Positions 35,715-45,958 are shown, counted from the stretch's first letter. The stretch: 64,000 bases of DNA from Pseudomonas gingeri (GCF_013385635.1 NZ_JACAPR010000023.1:1-64000), one strand, 5' to 3'. A program made the numbers and translations. Notes: a model not told the origin generated them from the sequence alone.

Positions 35715-35765
35715 AGTGGCATCAAGCTAATACCACTTAGATACCATGTCAATGCCACTGGTATT
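35715..35765. promoter_or_regulatory. Candidate NagR operator array
   Basis: AGTGGCAT (35715-35722) and ATACCACT (35730-35737) form an inverted repeat with a seven-base spacer and one mismatch. AATGCCACTGGTATT (35751-35765) is a second, tighter near-palindrome, and ATACCATG lies between. The half-site (A)GTGG(C/T)AT recurs, and the cluster is about 40-90 bases upstream of nagR. It fits a HutC-type GntR repressor site; binding is inferred. Confidence 0.6.
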
Positions 35766-35776
35766 CTTCGAGCGCA

Positions 35777-35809
35777 ATAAAAAGCCCGGCATGGGGAACA
35801 TGTCGGGCA
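35777..35809 (-). terminator. Terminator of the L,D-transpeptidase gene
   Basis: Stem GCCCGGCAT/ATGTCGGGC (one mismatch) followed on the minus strand by a T-rich tract CTTTTTATT. It lies 43 bases after the stop and insulates the gene from the nag promoter. Confidence 0.8.
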
Positions 35810-35851
35810 TTCGGGGGGTCAGTGGTATCAGGGTGGTTGCGTGACATCGCT

Positions 35852-36355
35852 TCAGGGGCGGATTTCCACCAGGGTACCGTCCTTGACCAGGTTCCATACT
35901 TCGCGCATGTCGACGTTGCGCATGCCGACGCAGCCGTCGGTCCAGTCCAGGGTATGCAGCCACTGCTCCGGGTAATCCTCGGAGTCCGGCGTGCCGTGGA
36001 TCATGATCATGCTGCCGGGGTTGACGCCCTCGCGACGGGCCCGTGCGGCATCGCTGATATTCGGGTAGGAAATGTGCATCGACAGATTGAATTTGTCGCT
36101 GGTCTTGCGCCAGTCGATCCAATAGAAACCTTCCGGTGTACGGCGGTCGCCTTCTATCAGCTTTTGTCCCCTGGGGTTTCTGCCCAGGGAGATGCGGTAG
36201 GTTTTCAGTGGTTTGCCGTCACTGATCAATTGCAGTTGGTGGGCGGACTTGAGGACAAGGACCTTTTCAATCATTCGACCTTGCAATGGGTCGGCGGCGG
36301 AAGCCTGGGAGAGCGCGGCAAACGACAGGCAGAAAACAGCAAGCAACCAACGCAT
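35852..36355 (-). CDS. L,D-transpeptidase family (YkuD) protein
   Basis: A 167-residue secreted protein with a signal peptide (about 1-20, cleavage near ASA). A compact YkuD domain follows, with the conserved histidine in MIMIHGTP and catalytic Cys142 in WTDGCVGMRN. The histidine of the common SHGC motif is Asp here. No peptidoglycan-binding domain is present. It may make 3-3 crosslinks, attach protein to peptidoglycan, or act as a hydrolase; sequence alone does not separate these. Confidence 0.87.
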   Translation of the reverse strand: MRWLLAVFCLSFAALSQASAADPLQGRMIEKVLVLKSAHQLQLISDGKPLKTYRISLGRNPRGQKLIEGDRRTPEGFYWIDWRKTSDKFNLSMHISYPNISDAARARREGVNPGSMIMIHGTPDSEDYPEQWLHTLDWTDGCVGMRNVDMREVWNLVKDGTLVEIRP

Positions 36356-36389
36356 TGAAACGGTATCCCTGAAAAAGTGGCGTAGCGGA

Positions 36390-36947
36390 TTATTTGGGGG
36401 CGGCCGCTTTCGGCATCATGGGCGGCACGGCTTCGCTGCGCACCGGGAACTGTTGTGTGAGGCGGTCGGCGAAGAAGCATTCTAAGGTACGCCCGACGGT
36501 CCTGAAAGCGAGCTCGGACCAGGGGATCTCGTGCTCTTCGAACAGGCGCACCTCCAGGCTCTCGGTGCCGGCGCGGAAATCCAGGTCGGCCAGCTCGGCG
36601 CGGTAGAACACATGGACCTGATTGATGTGTGGCACATCGATCAGCGTGTAGATGCTCAGGTTGCGCACCCGCGCATACGCCTCTTCGAAGGTTTCCCTGC
36701 GTGCGGCGTCCTCGACGGTCTCGCCGTTTTCCATGAAGCCGGCCGGCAAGGTCCAGAATCCGAGGCGCGGCTCGATGGCCCGGCGGCAGAGCAGCACCTG
36801 GCTGCCCCAGACCGGTAGGCAGCCGGCGACGATATTGGGGTTCTGGTAATGAATGGTCTGACAGTGATCGCAGACAAAGCGCAGGCGTGTGTCGCCCTCG
36901 GGAATGCGTTGACTGACCGGTTTACCGCATTGGCTGCAGAACTTCAT
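36390..36947 (-). CDS. Nudix hydrolase with zinc-ribbon N-terminus
   Basis: A 185-residue protein. A four-cysteine zinc ribbon (CSQCGK ... CDHC, residues 4-29) precedes a Nudix domain whose box reads G(x5)E(x7)RETFEEAYA, with Tyr at the usual glycine of EExGU. The metal-binding RE and EE residues are intact. The substrate is unknown; related proteins hydrolyse nucleoside diphosphate derivatives. It is divergent from the next Nudix gene. Confidence 0.86.
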   Translation of the reverse strand: MKFCSQCGKPVSQRIPEGDTRLRFVCDHCQTIHYQNPNIVAGCLPVWGSQVLLCRRAIEPRLGFWTLPAGFMENGETVEDAARRETFEEAYARVRNLSIYTLIDVPHINQVHVFYRAELADLDFRAGTESLEVRLFEEHEIPWSELAFRTVGRTLECFFADRLTQQFPVRSEAVPPMMPKAAAPK

Positions 36948-37093
36948 GCTGGATTCTCTGGGTGGCGCGCCTATCTTCGCGTGGTCGGTTGCCTGTCGGC
37001 AAGTTGTGCTTTCGCGACATGCAGCGGTTCAGGGCTTGGGCGACCTGCCGGTTTGGTGCATGATGCAGGGTAAGTCAGAAATCGAGATCAGCC

Positions 37094-37693
37094 ATGCTGG
37101 ATGAGCTACTTCGACGTGTCAGTGACCATACCCCGCGCCCCCTGGAAACGGATCGACGTTTTCCCGAGGCAGCGGTACTGGTGCCGATCACGCGCAGTGA
37201 AGCACCCGAGCTGGTACTGACCCTGCGGGCCAGCGGTCTTTCGACCCATGGTGGCGAGGTCGCGTTTCCCGGTGGTCGCCGCGATCCCGAGGACCCAGAT
37301 CTGGTCTTCACGGCTCTGCGCGAAGCCGAGGAAGAGATCGGCCTGGCTCCTGGCCTGGTGGAAATCGTCGGTCCGCTCAGTCCGTTGATCTCGCTGCACG
37401 GGATCAAGGTAACGCCGTATGTCGGCGTGGTCCCGGACTTTGTCGAGTATCGGGCCAACGACGCCGAGATCGCCGCCGTGTTCAACGTTCCGCTGGAGTT
37501 CTTCCGCCAGGACCCGCGCGAACACACCCATCGCATCGATTATCAGGGCCGCAGCTGGTACGTGCCCAGTTATCGTTATGGTGAATTCAAGATCTGGGGG
37601 CTCACGGCGATCATGATCGTCGAGTTGATCAATCTGCTGTATGACGCCAAGATCAGCCTGCACAAGCCGCCCGAGCGGTTTATCAATATCTGA
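37094..37693 (+). CDS. Nudix CoA pyrophosphatase (NudL-like)
   Basis: A 199-residue protein with the CoA-specific signature upstream of the box (LTLRASGLSTHGGEVAFPGG) and the Nudix box GGRRDPEDPD...REAEEEIGL. Such enzymes split CoA into 4'-phosphopantetheine and 3',5'-ADP. It is followed 46 bases later by the gamma carbonic anhydrase gene, as in other pseudomonads. Confidence 0.9.
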   Translation: MLDELLRRVSDHTPRPLETDRRFPEAAVLVPITRSEAPELVLTLRASGLSTHGGEVAFPGGRRDPEDPDLVFTALREAEEEIGLAPGLVEIVGPLSPLISLHGIKVTPYVGVVPDFVEYRANDAEIAAVFNVPLEFFRQDPREHTHRIDYQGRSWYVPSYRYGEFKIWGLTAIMIVELINLLYDAKISLHKPPERFINI

Positions 37694-37739
37694 GCCATCG
37701 CCAGTATGGCGCTGTATCCCGAGCCGTGAGGATTACCGT

Positions 37740-38264
37740 ATGAAATACCGCCTGGGCGACTTTCGTGTCGAAGCCCATCCGCAGAGCTGGGTGGCACCCA
37801 ATGCCGTGCTGGTGGGCAAGGTCAAGCTGGAGGAGGGCGCCAATGTCTGGTTCAACGCCGTGCTGCGGGGTGACAACGAACTGATCCTGATCGGTCGCAA
37901 CAGCAACGTCCAGGACGGTACGGTGATGCACACCGACATGGGCTATCCGCTGACCATCGGCACCGGCGTGACCATCGGCCACAACGCCATGCTGCACGGC
38001 TGCACCGTCGGCGACTACAGCCTGATTGGTATCAACGCGGTGATTCTCAACGGCGCGAAGATCGGCAAGAACTGCATTATCGGCGCCAATTCGCTGATCG
38101 GCGAAGGCAAGGAAATTCCCGACGGCTCGCTGGTGATGGGATCGCCGGGCAAGGTGGTGCGCGAGCTGACCGAGCCGCAGAAGAAGATGCTCGAGGCCAG
38201 TGCCGCCCACTATGTGCACAATTCGCAGCGTTATGCCCGCGACTTGCAGGAAGACGGGCAATGA
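37740..38264 (+). CDS. Gamma carbonic anhydrase family protein
   Basis: A 174-residue left-handed beta-helix protein with hexapeptide repeats and the three zinc-ligand histidines His64, His81 and His86 (GHNAMLHGC). YrdA/PaaY-like; activity as a carbonic anhydrase varies in this group. ATG 37740 was chosen with GAGGAT upstream. Its stop overlaps the DUF1289 start by four bases (ATGA). Confidence 0.9.
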   Translation: MKYRLGDFRVEAHPQSWVAPNAVLVGKVKLEEGANVWFNAVLRGDNELILIGRNSNVQDGTVMHTDMGYPLTIGTGVTIGHNAMLHGCTVGDYSLIGINAVILNGAKIGKNCIIGANSLIGEGKEIPDGSLVMGSPGKVVRELTEPQKKMLEASAAHYVHNSQRYARDLQEDGQ

Positions 38265-38470
38265 CCACGCCGGAGCGTCCGGTGCCCTCGCCCTGCGTGA
38301 GTATCTGCGCGCTGGACGAGCAGGATATCTGTACCGGTTGCCAGCGCACGGTCGAGGAAATCACCCGCTGGAGCCGGATGGATAACGTCGAGCGTCGCGA
38401 AGTGCTCGGGCGTTGCCATGAGCGGGCCAAGTCCAGCGGGCTGCTGTGGATGCTCGGGACGAAGGGCTGA
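38261..38470 (+). CDS. DUF1289 domain-containing protein
   Basis: A 69-residue protein with the DUF1289 cysteine pattern PSPCVSICALDEQDICTGCQ, then RTVEEITRWSRM. The cysteines suggest a small metal or Fe-S site; function unknown. Translationally coupled to the preceding gamma carbonic anhydrase. Confidence 0.9.
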   Translation: MTTPERPVPSPCVSICALDEQDICTGCQRTVEEITRWSRMDNVERREVLGRCHERAKSSGLLWMLGTKG

Positions 38471-38545
38471 TTCAGCTCCCGGCTGTGACCCTCCTGGCGC
38501 TTTGCGGTAATCTGTAGGGCTACATCGACAGGTAGTCCTTGCCCC

Positions 38546-39013
38546 ATGCTCTTTCTTATCGCCTATATCGCCAGCGTCGTGCTGATCAACTTCGCGTTTT
38601 CCAGCGCGCCGCACCTGGACATCATCTGGTCGGCCTGGGGCGGGCTGGTATTTATCCTGCGCGATATGGTCCAGACCCGTTTCGGTCACGGGGCCATTGT
38701 GGCCATGCTGGCGGCGCTGGTGCTGTCGTATGTGACCTCCGACCCGACCATCGCCCTGGCCAGCGCCAGCGCTTTCGCCATTTCCGAATGCATCGACTGG
38801 CTGGTGTTCAGTATCACCAGGCGCCCGCTGCACGACCGCCTGTGGATAAGTTCGGCGCTCAGCATCCCGTTGGACACCTTTATCTTCTTCGGCCTGATCG
38901 GCGCGTTGACCCCGGGCGTGGTCCTGACCGCGCTGGGCTCCAAGTTCGCCGGGGTCACCGTGGTCTGGCTGGTCATGGCCTGGCGTCTGCGCAAAGCCGC
39001 TCATCCGGCCTGA
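38546..39013 (+). CDS. VUT-family (YhhQ-like) membrane protein
   Basis: A 155-residue protein with about five to six hydrophobic helices. Recognisable segments are LVFILRDMVQTRFGH, SAFAISECIDWLVFS and LDTFIFFGLIGAL, as in the VUT/YhhQ group that includes queuosine-precursor importers. It is shorter than E. coli YhhQ, so the preQ0/preQ1 role is only a possibility. It lies 99 bases upstream of purT, on the same strand. Confidence 0.78.
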   Translation: MLFLIAYIASVVLINFAFSSAPHLDIIWSAWGGLVFILRDMVQTRFGHGAIVAMLAALVLSYVTSDPTIALASASAFAISECIDWLVFSITRRPLHDRLWISSALSIPLDTFIFFGLIGALTPGVVLTALGSKFAGVTVVWLVMAWRLRKAAHPA

Positions 39014-39112
39014 AACGATTTGCCCCAGTTCATGTAAAATGCCCGCCTTTAATTCCCAGCAGGTGCCCGCCGATCGGGCGCCTACGATGATCTGCTTCCT
39101 TGAGGACCTGAA

Positions 39113-40294
39113 ATGACCCGTATCGGAACTCCACTGTCGCCGACCGCGACTCGCGTATTGCTCTGTGGCTGTGGTGAGCTGGGCAAGGAAGTCGTGATCG
39201 AACTGCAACGCCTGGGCGTTGAGGTGATCGCGGTTGACCGTTATGCCGATGCGCCGGCCATGCAGGTCGCCCATCGCAGCCACGTGATCAACATGCTCGA
39301 CGGCGCAGCCCTGCGGGCCGTGATCGAAGCCGAGAAGCCGCACTTCATCGTCCCGGAAATCGAAGCCATTGCCACCGCCACCCTGGTGGAGTTGGAGGCC
39401 GAAGGTTTCACCGTGGTGCCGACCGCCCGCGCCGCGCAACTGACCATGAACCGTGAGGGTATCCGTCGCCTGGCCGCCGAAGAGCTGAAGCTGCCGACCT
39501 CACCGTACCACTTCGCCGACACCTTCGAGGCCTACAGCAAGGCCGTCGAGGACCTGGGTTTCCCATGCGTGGTCAAGCCGGTGATGAGTTCGTCGGGCAA
39601 GGGCCAGAGCCTGCTGCGCAGTGTCGATGATGTGCAGAAGGCCTGGGATTACGCCCAGGAAGGCGGTCGTGCCGGTAAAGGCAGGGTGATTGTCGAGGGT
39701 TTCATCGACTTCGACTACGAAATCACCTTGCTGACCGTGCGTCATGTCGGCGGCACCACGTTCTGCGCGCCGGTCGGTCACCGTCAGGAGAAGGGCGACT
39801 ACCAGGAGTCCTGGCAGCCGCAAGCCATGAGTCCGCTGGCCTTGGCCGAATCGGAGCGGGTCGCCAAGGCAGTGACTGAAGCCCTCGGTGGGCGCGGCAT
39901 GTTTGGCGTCGAGTTGTTCATCAAGGGCGACCAGGTGTGGTTCAGCGAAGTATCGCCGCGCCCCCATGACACCGGCATGGTGACCATGATTTCCCAGGAC
40001 TTGTCGCAGTTCGCGCTGCACGCCCGGGCGATTCTCGGCTTGCCGATCCCGTTGATCCGTCAGTTCGGCCCGTCGGCCTCGGCGGTGATCCTGGTGGAGG
40101 GGCAATCGACCCGGACCGCCTTCGCCAACCTCGGTGCGGCGTTGAGCGAGCCGGATACCGCCTTGCGCCTGTTCGGCAAGCCGGAAGTCAACGGCCAGCG
40201 CCGCATGGGTGTGGCCCTGGCGCGTGACGAGTCGATCGAAGCCGCGCGGGCCAAGGCGACCCGTGCCGCTCAGGCTGTTGTGGTCGAGCTGTAA
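39113..40294 (+). CDS. purT: Formate-dependent GAR transformylase PurT
   Basis: A 393-residue ATP-grasp enzyme that makes formyl-GAR from GAR, formate and ATP (third step of purine synthesis, folate-independent). N-terminal Rossmann-like domain (LLCGCGELGKEVVIELQ), ATP-grasp core (CVVKPVMSSSGKGQS; ELFIKGDQVWFSEVSPRPHD). With purL it is the second purine-synthesis gene in the window. TAAAAT at 39035-39040 could be a -10 box. Confidence 0.97.
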   Translation: MTRIGTPLSPTATRVLLCGCGELGKEVVIELQRLGVEVIAVDRYADAPAMQVAHRSHVINMLDGAALRAVIEAEKPHFIVPEIEAIATATLVELEAEGFTVVPTARAAQLTMNREGIRRLAAEELKLPTSPYHFADTFEAYSKAVEDLGFPCVVKPVMSSSGKGQSLLRSVDDVQKAWDYAQEGGRAGKGRVIVEGFIDFDYEITLLTVRHVGGTTFCAPVGHRQEKGDYQESWQPQAMSPLALAESERVAKAVTEALGGRGMFGVELFIKGDQVWFSEVSPRPHDTGMVTMISQDLSQFALHARAILGLPIPLIRQFGPSASAVILVEGQSTRTAFANLGAALSEPDTALRLFGKPEVNGQRRMGVALARDESIEAARAKATRAAQAVVVEL

Positions 40295-40307
40295 CCCTGG
40301 TGCGCCA

Positions 40308-40400
40308 TTCGCGGGCAAGCCCGCTCCCACAGTGATCGAGTCGTATCCGGATTTTGTCCACGACGCAAAAACCTGTGGGAGCGGGCTTGTCCGCGAAGAG
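40308..40400. repeat. REPIN-type inverted pair after purT
   Basis: TTCGCGGGCAAGCCCGCTCC on the left and TGGGAGCGGGCTTGTCCGCG on the right, about 45 bases apart, between convergent purT and an MFS gene. Same class as 22477-22558, with one C-to-T change in the right arm. Confidence 0.88.
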
Positions 40401-40424
40401 CCCCTCAACGCCTGAGCAGTTCTA

Positions 40425-41741
40425 TCAGGCGACCTTGTTCAAATCGTTGTAGCGCGTTTCCTTCAAACAGAAAATCGCAATCAGGCTCAACGCCGCCGCC
40501 CCCGATACATACCCGCCGACCCAGCTCAGACCGCCCATCGTCACCAGTTTCTGGGCAAAGAACGGTGCGGCCGAAGCTCCGACGATACCGCCCAGATTGT
40601 AGGCCGCCGACGCGCCGGTATAACGCACGTGGGTAGGAAACAGTTCAGGCAGCAACGCACCCATCGGCGCGAAGGTAATCCCCATCAGGAATAGCTCCAG
40701 GCACAGGAACAGCGCGACGCCGGTGGTCGAGCCGTGGCCCAGCAGCGGTTCCATGGTGAAACCGGACAGCAGTGCCAGCACCCCGCCGAGAATCAGCACC
40801 GGCTTGCGTCCGAAGCGGTCGCTGGCCCAGGCTGCCAGTGGTGTGGCCGCGGCCATGAACAGCACGGCAAAACACAGCAGCCCGAGGAAGGTTTCGCGGC
40901 TGTAGCCGAGGTTGGCCACGCCGTAGCTCAGGGAAAACACCGCCGAGATATAGAACAGCGCGTAGCACACCACCATCGCCACGGAGCCCAGCAGTACTGG
41001 CGCCCAGTAGCGGCTGAACAGCTCGATCAGCGGCATCTTCACCCGCTCCTGGCGCGCCACGGCGTTGGCGAAGACCGGGCTTTCCTCCAGCTTGAGGCGG
41101 ACGTACAGACCGACGATCACCAGCGCGGCGCTGAGCAGGAACGGAATGCGCCAGCCCCAGGAACGGAACTGCTCGTCGCTCAGGGTCATGGCCAGGATCA
41201 GGAACAGGCCGTTGGCGGCGAGAAAGCCGATCGAAGGGCCCAGTTGCGGAAACATGCCGAACCAGGCGCGTTTGCCTTCGGGGGCGTTCTCGGTCGCCAG
41301 CAGCGCGGCCCCGCCCCATTCGCCGCCAAGTCCCAGGCCCTGGCCGAAGCGCAGCAGGCACAGCAGGATCGGCGCCCAGGCGCCGATGGTCGCGTAGCCG
41401 GGCAGCACGCCGATCAGCGTGGTGCAGATGCCCATCAGCAGTAGCGAGGCGACCAGGGTCGATTTGCGTCCGATACGGTCACCGAAGTGGCCGAACAGGA
41501 TCGATCCCAGCGGGCGCGCCAGGAACGCGATACCAAAGGTCAGGAAGGCCGAGAGCATCTGCGCGGTGCCGTCAGTCTGTGGGAAAAATACCGGGCCGAT
41601 CACCAGCGCGGCAGCGGTGGCATAGACATAGAAGTCGTAGAACTCGATGGCCGTGCCGATAAAACTGGCGGTCGCCACCCGCGAAGTGGAGTTCAGCGGC
41701 TTGTTCGGAGTGGAATCGTCAAAGGTGGTGCTGGAGGTCAT
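40425..41741 (-). CDS. MFS transporter, metabolite:H+ symporter type
   Basis: A 438-residue, 12-helix transporter. The first helix has FIGTAIEFYDFYVYATAAA and the loop motif is GHFGDRIGRKSTL, both typical of the ProP/ShiA/KgtP metabolite:H+ symporter group. A second half-signature is ASDRFGRKPVL. Substrates in the group are carboxylates, shikimate or osmolytes; none can be assigned. It appears to be monocistronic. Confidence 0.88.
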   Translation of the reverse strand: MTSSTTFDDSTPNKPLNSTSRVATASFIGTAIEFYDFYVYATAAALVIGPVFFPQTDGTAQMLSAFLTFGIAFLARPLGSILFGHFGDRIGRKSTLVASLLLMGICTTLIGVLPGYATIGAWAPILLCLLRFGQGLGLGGEWGGAALLATENAPEGKRAWFGMFPQLGPSIGFLAANGLFLILAMTLSDEQFRSWGWRIPFLLSAALVIVGLYVRLKLEESPVFANAVARQERVKMPLIELFSRYWAPVLLGSVAMVVCYALFYISAVFSLSYGVANLGYSRETFLGLLCFAVLFMAAATPLAAWASDRFGRKPVLILGGVLALLSGFTMEPLLGHGSTTGVALFLCLELFLMGITFAPMGALLPELFPTHVRYTGASAAYNLGGIVGASAAPFFAQKLVTMGGLSWVGGYVSGAAALSLIAIFCLKETRYNDLNKVA

Positions 41742-41804
41742 TGCGAGCTTCCCTGAAAGTTTTGCACGTGCGAATTATTAGTATGAACACCCAGGGGTAA
41801 GGGC

Positions 41805-43049
41805 TTATTCCCGTGCGACCGCTTGTAGGGTCGAACTGGTATGCCAGGCCAGCACCTTGCTGACCCGGTTGTCCTCGGTTTCGAGGATTTCCAGGCGATA
41901 ACGACCGATCTTCAGGCAGACCGCACTGTCCGGAATGGTTTCCAGGGCTTCGGTGACCAGGCCGTTGAGGGTCTTCGGGCCATCACTGGGCAGGTGCCAG
42001 CCCAGGCTCTTGTTCAGTTCGCGGATCGATGCGGCGCCGTCGATCACCAGGCGGCCGTCGGCCTGCGGGTGGATATGCGGGTTGGCCAGGCTGTGCTCGC
42101 TTTCGAATTCGCCGACGATCTCTTCGAGAATGTCTTCCAGGGTGACGATGCCGAGCACTTCGCCGTATTCGTCCACCACCATGCCCTGGCGTCGCTGCTG
42201 TTTGTGGAAGTTCAGCAGTTGCAGTTGCAGCGGCGTGCTTTCCGGCACGAAGTACGGTTCACGGCAGGCGGCGAGCAGGGAGGCTTTGGTCAGGCTGGCA
42301 TCGAACAGTTGATGAAGGATCTGGCGGGTATTGAGCACCGCCTCGACCTGGTTGATATCGCTGTGGAACACCGGCAGGCGGGTGCGTCGGTTCTTCAGCA
42401 ACTGCGCGATGATGTCCTCGATGGAGTCGTCGAGGTTGACCCCTTCTACTTCGCTACGGGGCACCAGGATGTCGTTGACCGTGATGTTGTGCAGCGCATG
42501 GATGCTGGACAGAGACGGGTGGCGCGCCGGGTGCTCCGGTTCGTCTTCCGGATCGAGGGGAGGCATGTCCTCGTCGCTCTGCTTGACCGTGCCGGGCTTG
42601 CTGATAAAGGGGCGCAGCAGCAGGCGGGCGGCACCGTTGAGCAGCCAGGCCGCGGGATAGAGGATTTTCAGCGGGACGCCGAGCAAGGCGTTGCCGGTCG
42701 CGAGGATGGCTTCTGGGTAGCGGGCGGCGAGCAGGCGCGGCAGGTAGTCGGCGAATACCAGTAGCGCCACCGTGCTGCCCAGGCACGCGAGCCAGGGGCC
42801 GTGTTCGCCCCAGAGCAGCAGCGAGAGCAGGGTGCCGATGATCACCGCGACGATGCGGCACAGGGTGTTGCAGAGGATCAGGCTGTCCCGCGGGAAGCTC
42901 AGGCGCGCGGCGGGTTTGTCACCCGAGCGCGAGGCCGGGCGCTGTGCCGTGAGCAATTGCTGGGCGACTTCGATGGCGGTGAACAGCGCCGACCAGAGGA
43001 TCAGCAGGGCCAATACAGCGAGCATCGGTCCGGCGGGCAGGTTGTCCAT
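41805..43049 (-). CDS. HlyC/CorC (CNNM-type) membrane protein
   Basis: A 414-residue protein with a DUF21 membrane domain (about 1-150), two CBS domains (about 190-310, with VNDILVPRSEVEG and GMVVDEYGEVLGIVTLEDILEEIVGEFE) and a C-terminal CorC_HlyC domain (DGRLVIDGAASIRELN). The family is linked to Mg2+/Co2+ export or homeostasis. It follows the CcsA-like gene by 12 bases, probably co-transcribed. Confidence 0.93.
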   Translation of the reverse strand: MDNLPAGPMLAVLALLILWSALFTAIEVAQQLLTAQRPASRSGDKPAARLSFPRDSLILCNTLCRIVAVIIGTLLSLLLWGEHGPWLACLGSTVALLVFADYLPRLLAARYPEAILATGNALLGVPLKILYPAAWLLNGAARLLLRPFISKPGTVKQSDEDMPPLDPEDEPEHPARHPSLSSIHALHNITVNDILVPRSEVEGVNLDDSIEDIIAQLLKNRRTRLPVFHSDINQVEAVLNTRQILHQLFDASLTKASLLAACREPYFVPESTPLQLQLLNFHKQQRRQGMVVDEYGEVLGIVTLEDILEEIVGEFESEHSLANPHIHPQADGRLVIDGAASIRELNKSLGWHLPSDGPKTLNGLVTEALETIPDSAVCLKIGRYRLEILETEDNRVSKVLAWHTSSTLQAVARE

Positions 43050-43061
43050 GATTTCGGCCCG

Positions 43062-43874
43062 TCAGATATGCAGGATGTATTCGCGGACCAGCTTGCTGCC
43101 AAAATAGGCCAGCATCAGCAGGCAGAAACCGGCCAGGGTCCAGCGGATTGCCTTGTGCCCGCGCCAGCCGAGGCGGTTGCGGCCCCACAGCAGCACGCTG
43201 AACACCACCCAGGCCAGGCAGGCCAGCAGGGTCTTGTGCACCAGGTGCTGGGCGAAGAGGTTCTCGACGAACAGCCAGCCGGAGATCAGTGACAGCGACA
43301 GCAGTGTCCAGCCGGCCCAGAGGAAACCGAACAGCAGGCTTTCCATGGTTTGCAGCGGCGGGAAGTTCTTGATCAGCCCGGAAGGATGCTTGTGCTTGAG
43401 CTGGTGGTCCTGCAACAGCAGCAGCAGGGCCTGGAACACTGCGATGGTAAACATGCCGTAGGCGAGGATCGACAGCAGGATATGCGCAAGGATGCCCGGC
43501 TCTTCATCGATGATCTGCACCGTGCCCGAGGGCGCGAACTGAGCCAATAGCACCGTCAGCAGGCCTAGCGGGAACAGCAGGATCAGCAGGTTCTCCACGG
43601 GGATCCGCGCACAGGCGACCAGGGTCAGGGCGATCACCGCGACGGCGATCAGGCTGGCGGCGTTGAAGAAGTCCAGGCCCAGTCCGACCGGGGTCGCCAG
43701 GTGGGTGCACAGGGCAATCGCGTGGGCCAGCACGGCGAATACGCCGAGCCCGACCAGCAGGCGTTTGTCGGCCTTGGCACACTGGCGCAGGCGAGTGCCT
43801 TGATAGAGGGTCGCAGCGGCATACAAGCAGGCGGCGGCGAGGCTGGTCAGCAAACTGGGTGACAAAGGAAGCAT
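43062..43874 (-). CDS. CcsA/YpjD-like inner-membrane protein
   Basis: A 270-residue protein with about eight membrane helices and the cytochrome c assembly family core (EPGILAHILLSILAYGMFTIA; SLSLISGWLF; HKTLLACLAWVVF). The tryptophan-rich haem motif WGxxWxWD is not seen, so it belongs to the YpjD-like branch rather than CcsA/CcmF proper. ATG 43874 (MLPLSPSLLTS) with AGGA upstream was chosen over an earlier in-frame start. Divergent from ffh. Confidence 0.88.
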   Translation of the reverse strand: MLPLSPSLLTSLAAACLYAAATLYQGTRLRQCAKADKRLLVGLGVFAVLAHAIALCTHLATPVGLGLDFFNAASLIAVAVIALTLVACARIPVENLLILLFPLGLLTVLLAQFAPSGTVQIIDEEPGILAHILLSILAYGMFTIAVFQALLLLLQDHQLKHKHPSGLIKNFPPLQTMESLLFGFLWAGWTLLSLSLISGWLFVENLFAQHLVHKTLLACLAWVVFSVLLWGRNRLGWRGHKAIRWTLAGFCLLMLAYFGSKLVREYILHI

Positions 43875-43969
43875 AAGTCCTGTGAAGCAAGCCCGAAAGG
43901 CGCTGAGTTTGGCATACAACCGCCAGTCCACGAAAGACCGTGGCGCTAGTGCCGCGCACGCAGTCTCGC

Positions 43970-43975
43970 TATAAT
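43970..43975 (+). promoter_or_regulatory. Probable -10 box of the ffh promoter
   Basis: A perfect TATAAT lies 98 bases before ffh in the divergent ccsA-like/ffh gap. No good -35 is seen 16-18 bases upstream, so its strength is uncertain. Confidence 0.5.
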
Positions 43976-44073
43976 CCGCGACCTGCCCACGCCGCAGGCT
44001 CGCCAGGCACGCTTTTGACTACGCCGGCAGCCTATTACCTCGGTTCTATATTAGGGGCCTCAAAGGATCGCGC

Positions 44074-45450
<1,377 letters not shown>

Positions 45451-45601
45451 AGAATCTGCGCCGGCTGTCATGCCGGCGTTGCCCCGCACGGACGCGGGGA
45501 TCTCCAGTAAACCCGCGCTATGCGGGAGCTGACCGGCCGTTTTTTATGACGGCTCTATGGCAAATCTTGATTGCATGGCGCCAGGCGCCGGAAAAAGTCA
45601 T

Positions 45602-45629
45602 TTGCAAAAGTCCGGATATTCCTTAGAAT
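45602..45629 (+). promoter_or_regulatory. Promoter of the rpsP-rimM-trmD-rplS operon
   Basis: TTGCAA (45602-45607) and TAGAAT (45624-45629) with a 16-base spacer, in an AT-rich stretch 73 bases before rpsP. This is the best sigma70-type match seen in the window, as expected for a ribosomal operon. Confidence 0.72.
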
Positions 45630-45701
45630 ATGCGGCCTTTCGGGCACCTATGCCCGCTGTGCATTTAGATTTGCAGCACCGACTACAGGAACGATGTTCA
45701 C

Positions 45702-45953
45702 ATGCTAACAATCCGTCTTGCCCTTGGCGGCTCCAAAAAGCGCCCGTTTTACCACCTGACCGTAACCGACAGCCGCAACGCTCGTGACGGTTCGCACAAA
45801 GAACAAGTGGGTTTCTTCAACCCGGTTGCTCGTGGTCAGGAAGTTCGTCTGTCCGTGAACCAAGAGCGCGTAGCCTACTGGCTGAGCGTTGGTGCACAAC
45901 CCTCTGAGCGCGTTGCTCAGTTGCTGAAGGAAAACGCTAAGGTTGCGGCCTGA
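45702..45953 (+). CDS. rpsP: 30S ribosomal protein S16
   Basis: An 83-residue S16 with the family start MLTIRLALGGSKKRPFYHL, then VVTDSRN-type motif (VTDSRNARDG) and EKVGFFNP-type strand (EQVGFFNPVA). Needed for 30S assembly. First gene of the four-gene operon with tRNA and rRNA maturation factors; rimM starts five bases after its stop. Confidence 0.98.
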   Translation: MLTIRLALGGSKKRPFYHLTVTDSRNARDGSHKEQVGFFNPVARGQEVRLSVNQERVAYWLSVGAQPSERVAQLLKENAKVAA

Positions 45954-45958
45954 GCAAT

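Noticed and set aside
36390..36947. Altered Nudix box (Tyr for Gly) as a sign of inactivation
   Set aside because: Metal-binding RE and EE residues are present and the EEAxA form is, as far as I recall, common in zinc-ribbon Nudix proteins of pseudomonads.
45451..45600. GC-rich hairpins after ffh as a small RNA gene
   Set aside because: Two stems (CGCCGGC/GCCGGCG and CCCGC/GCGGG) are visible but the T run is not placed directly after a stem, and no promoter is apparent; they may only be weak termination signals.
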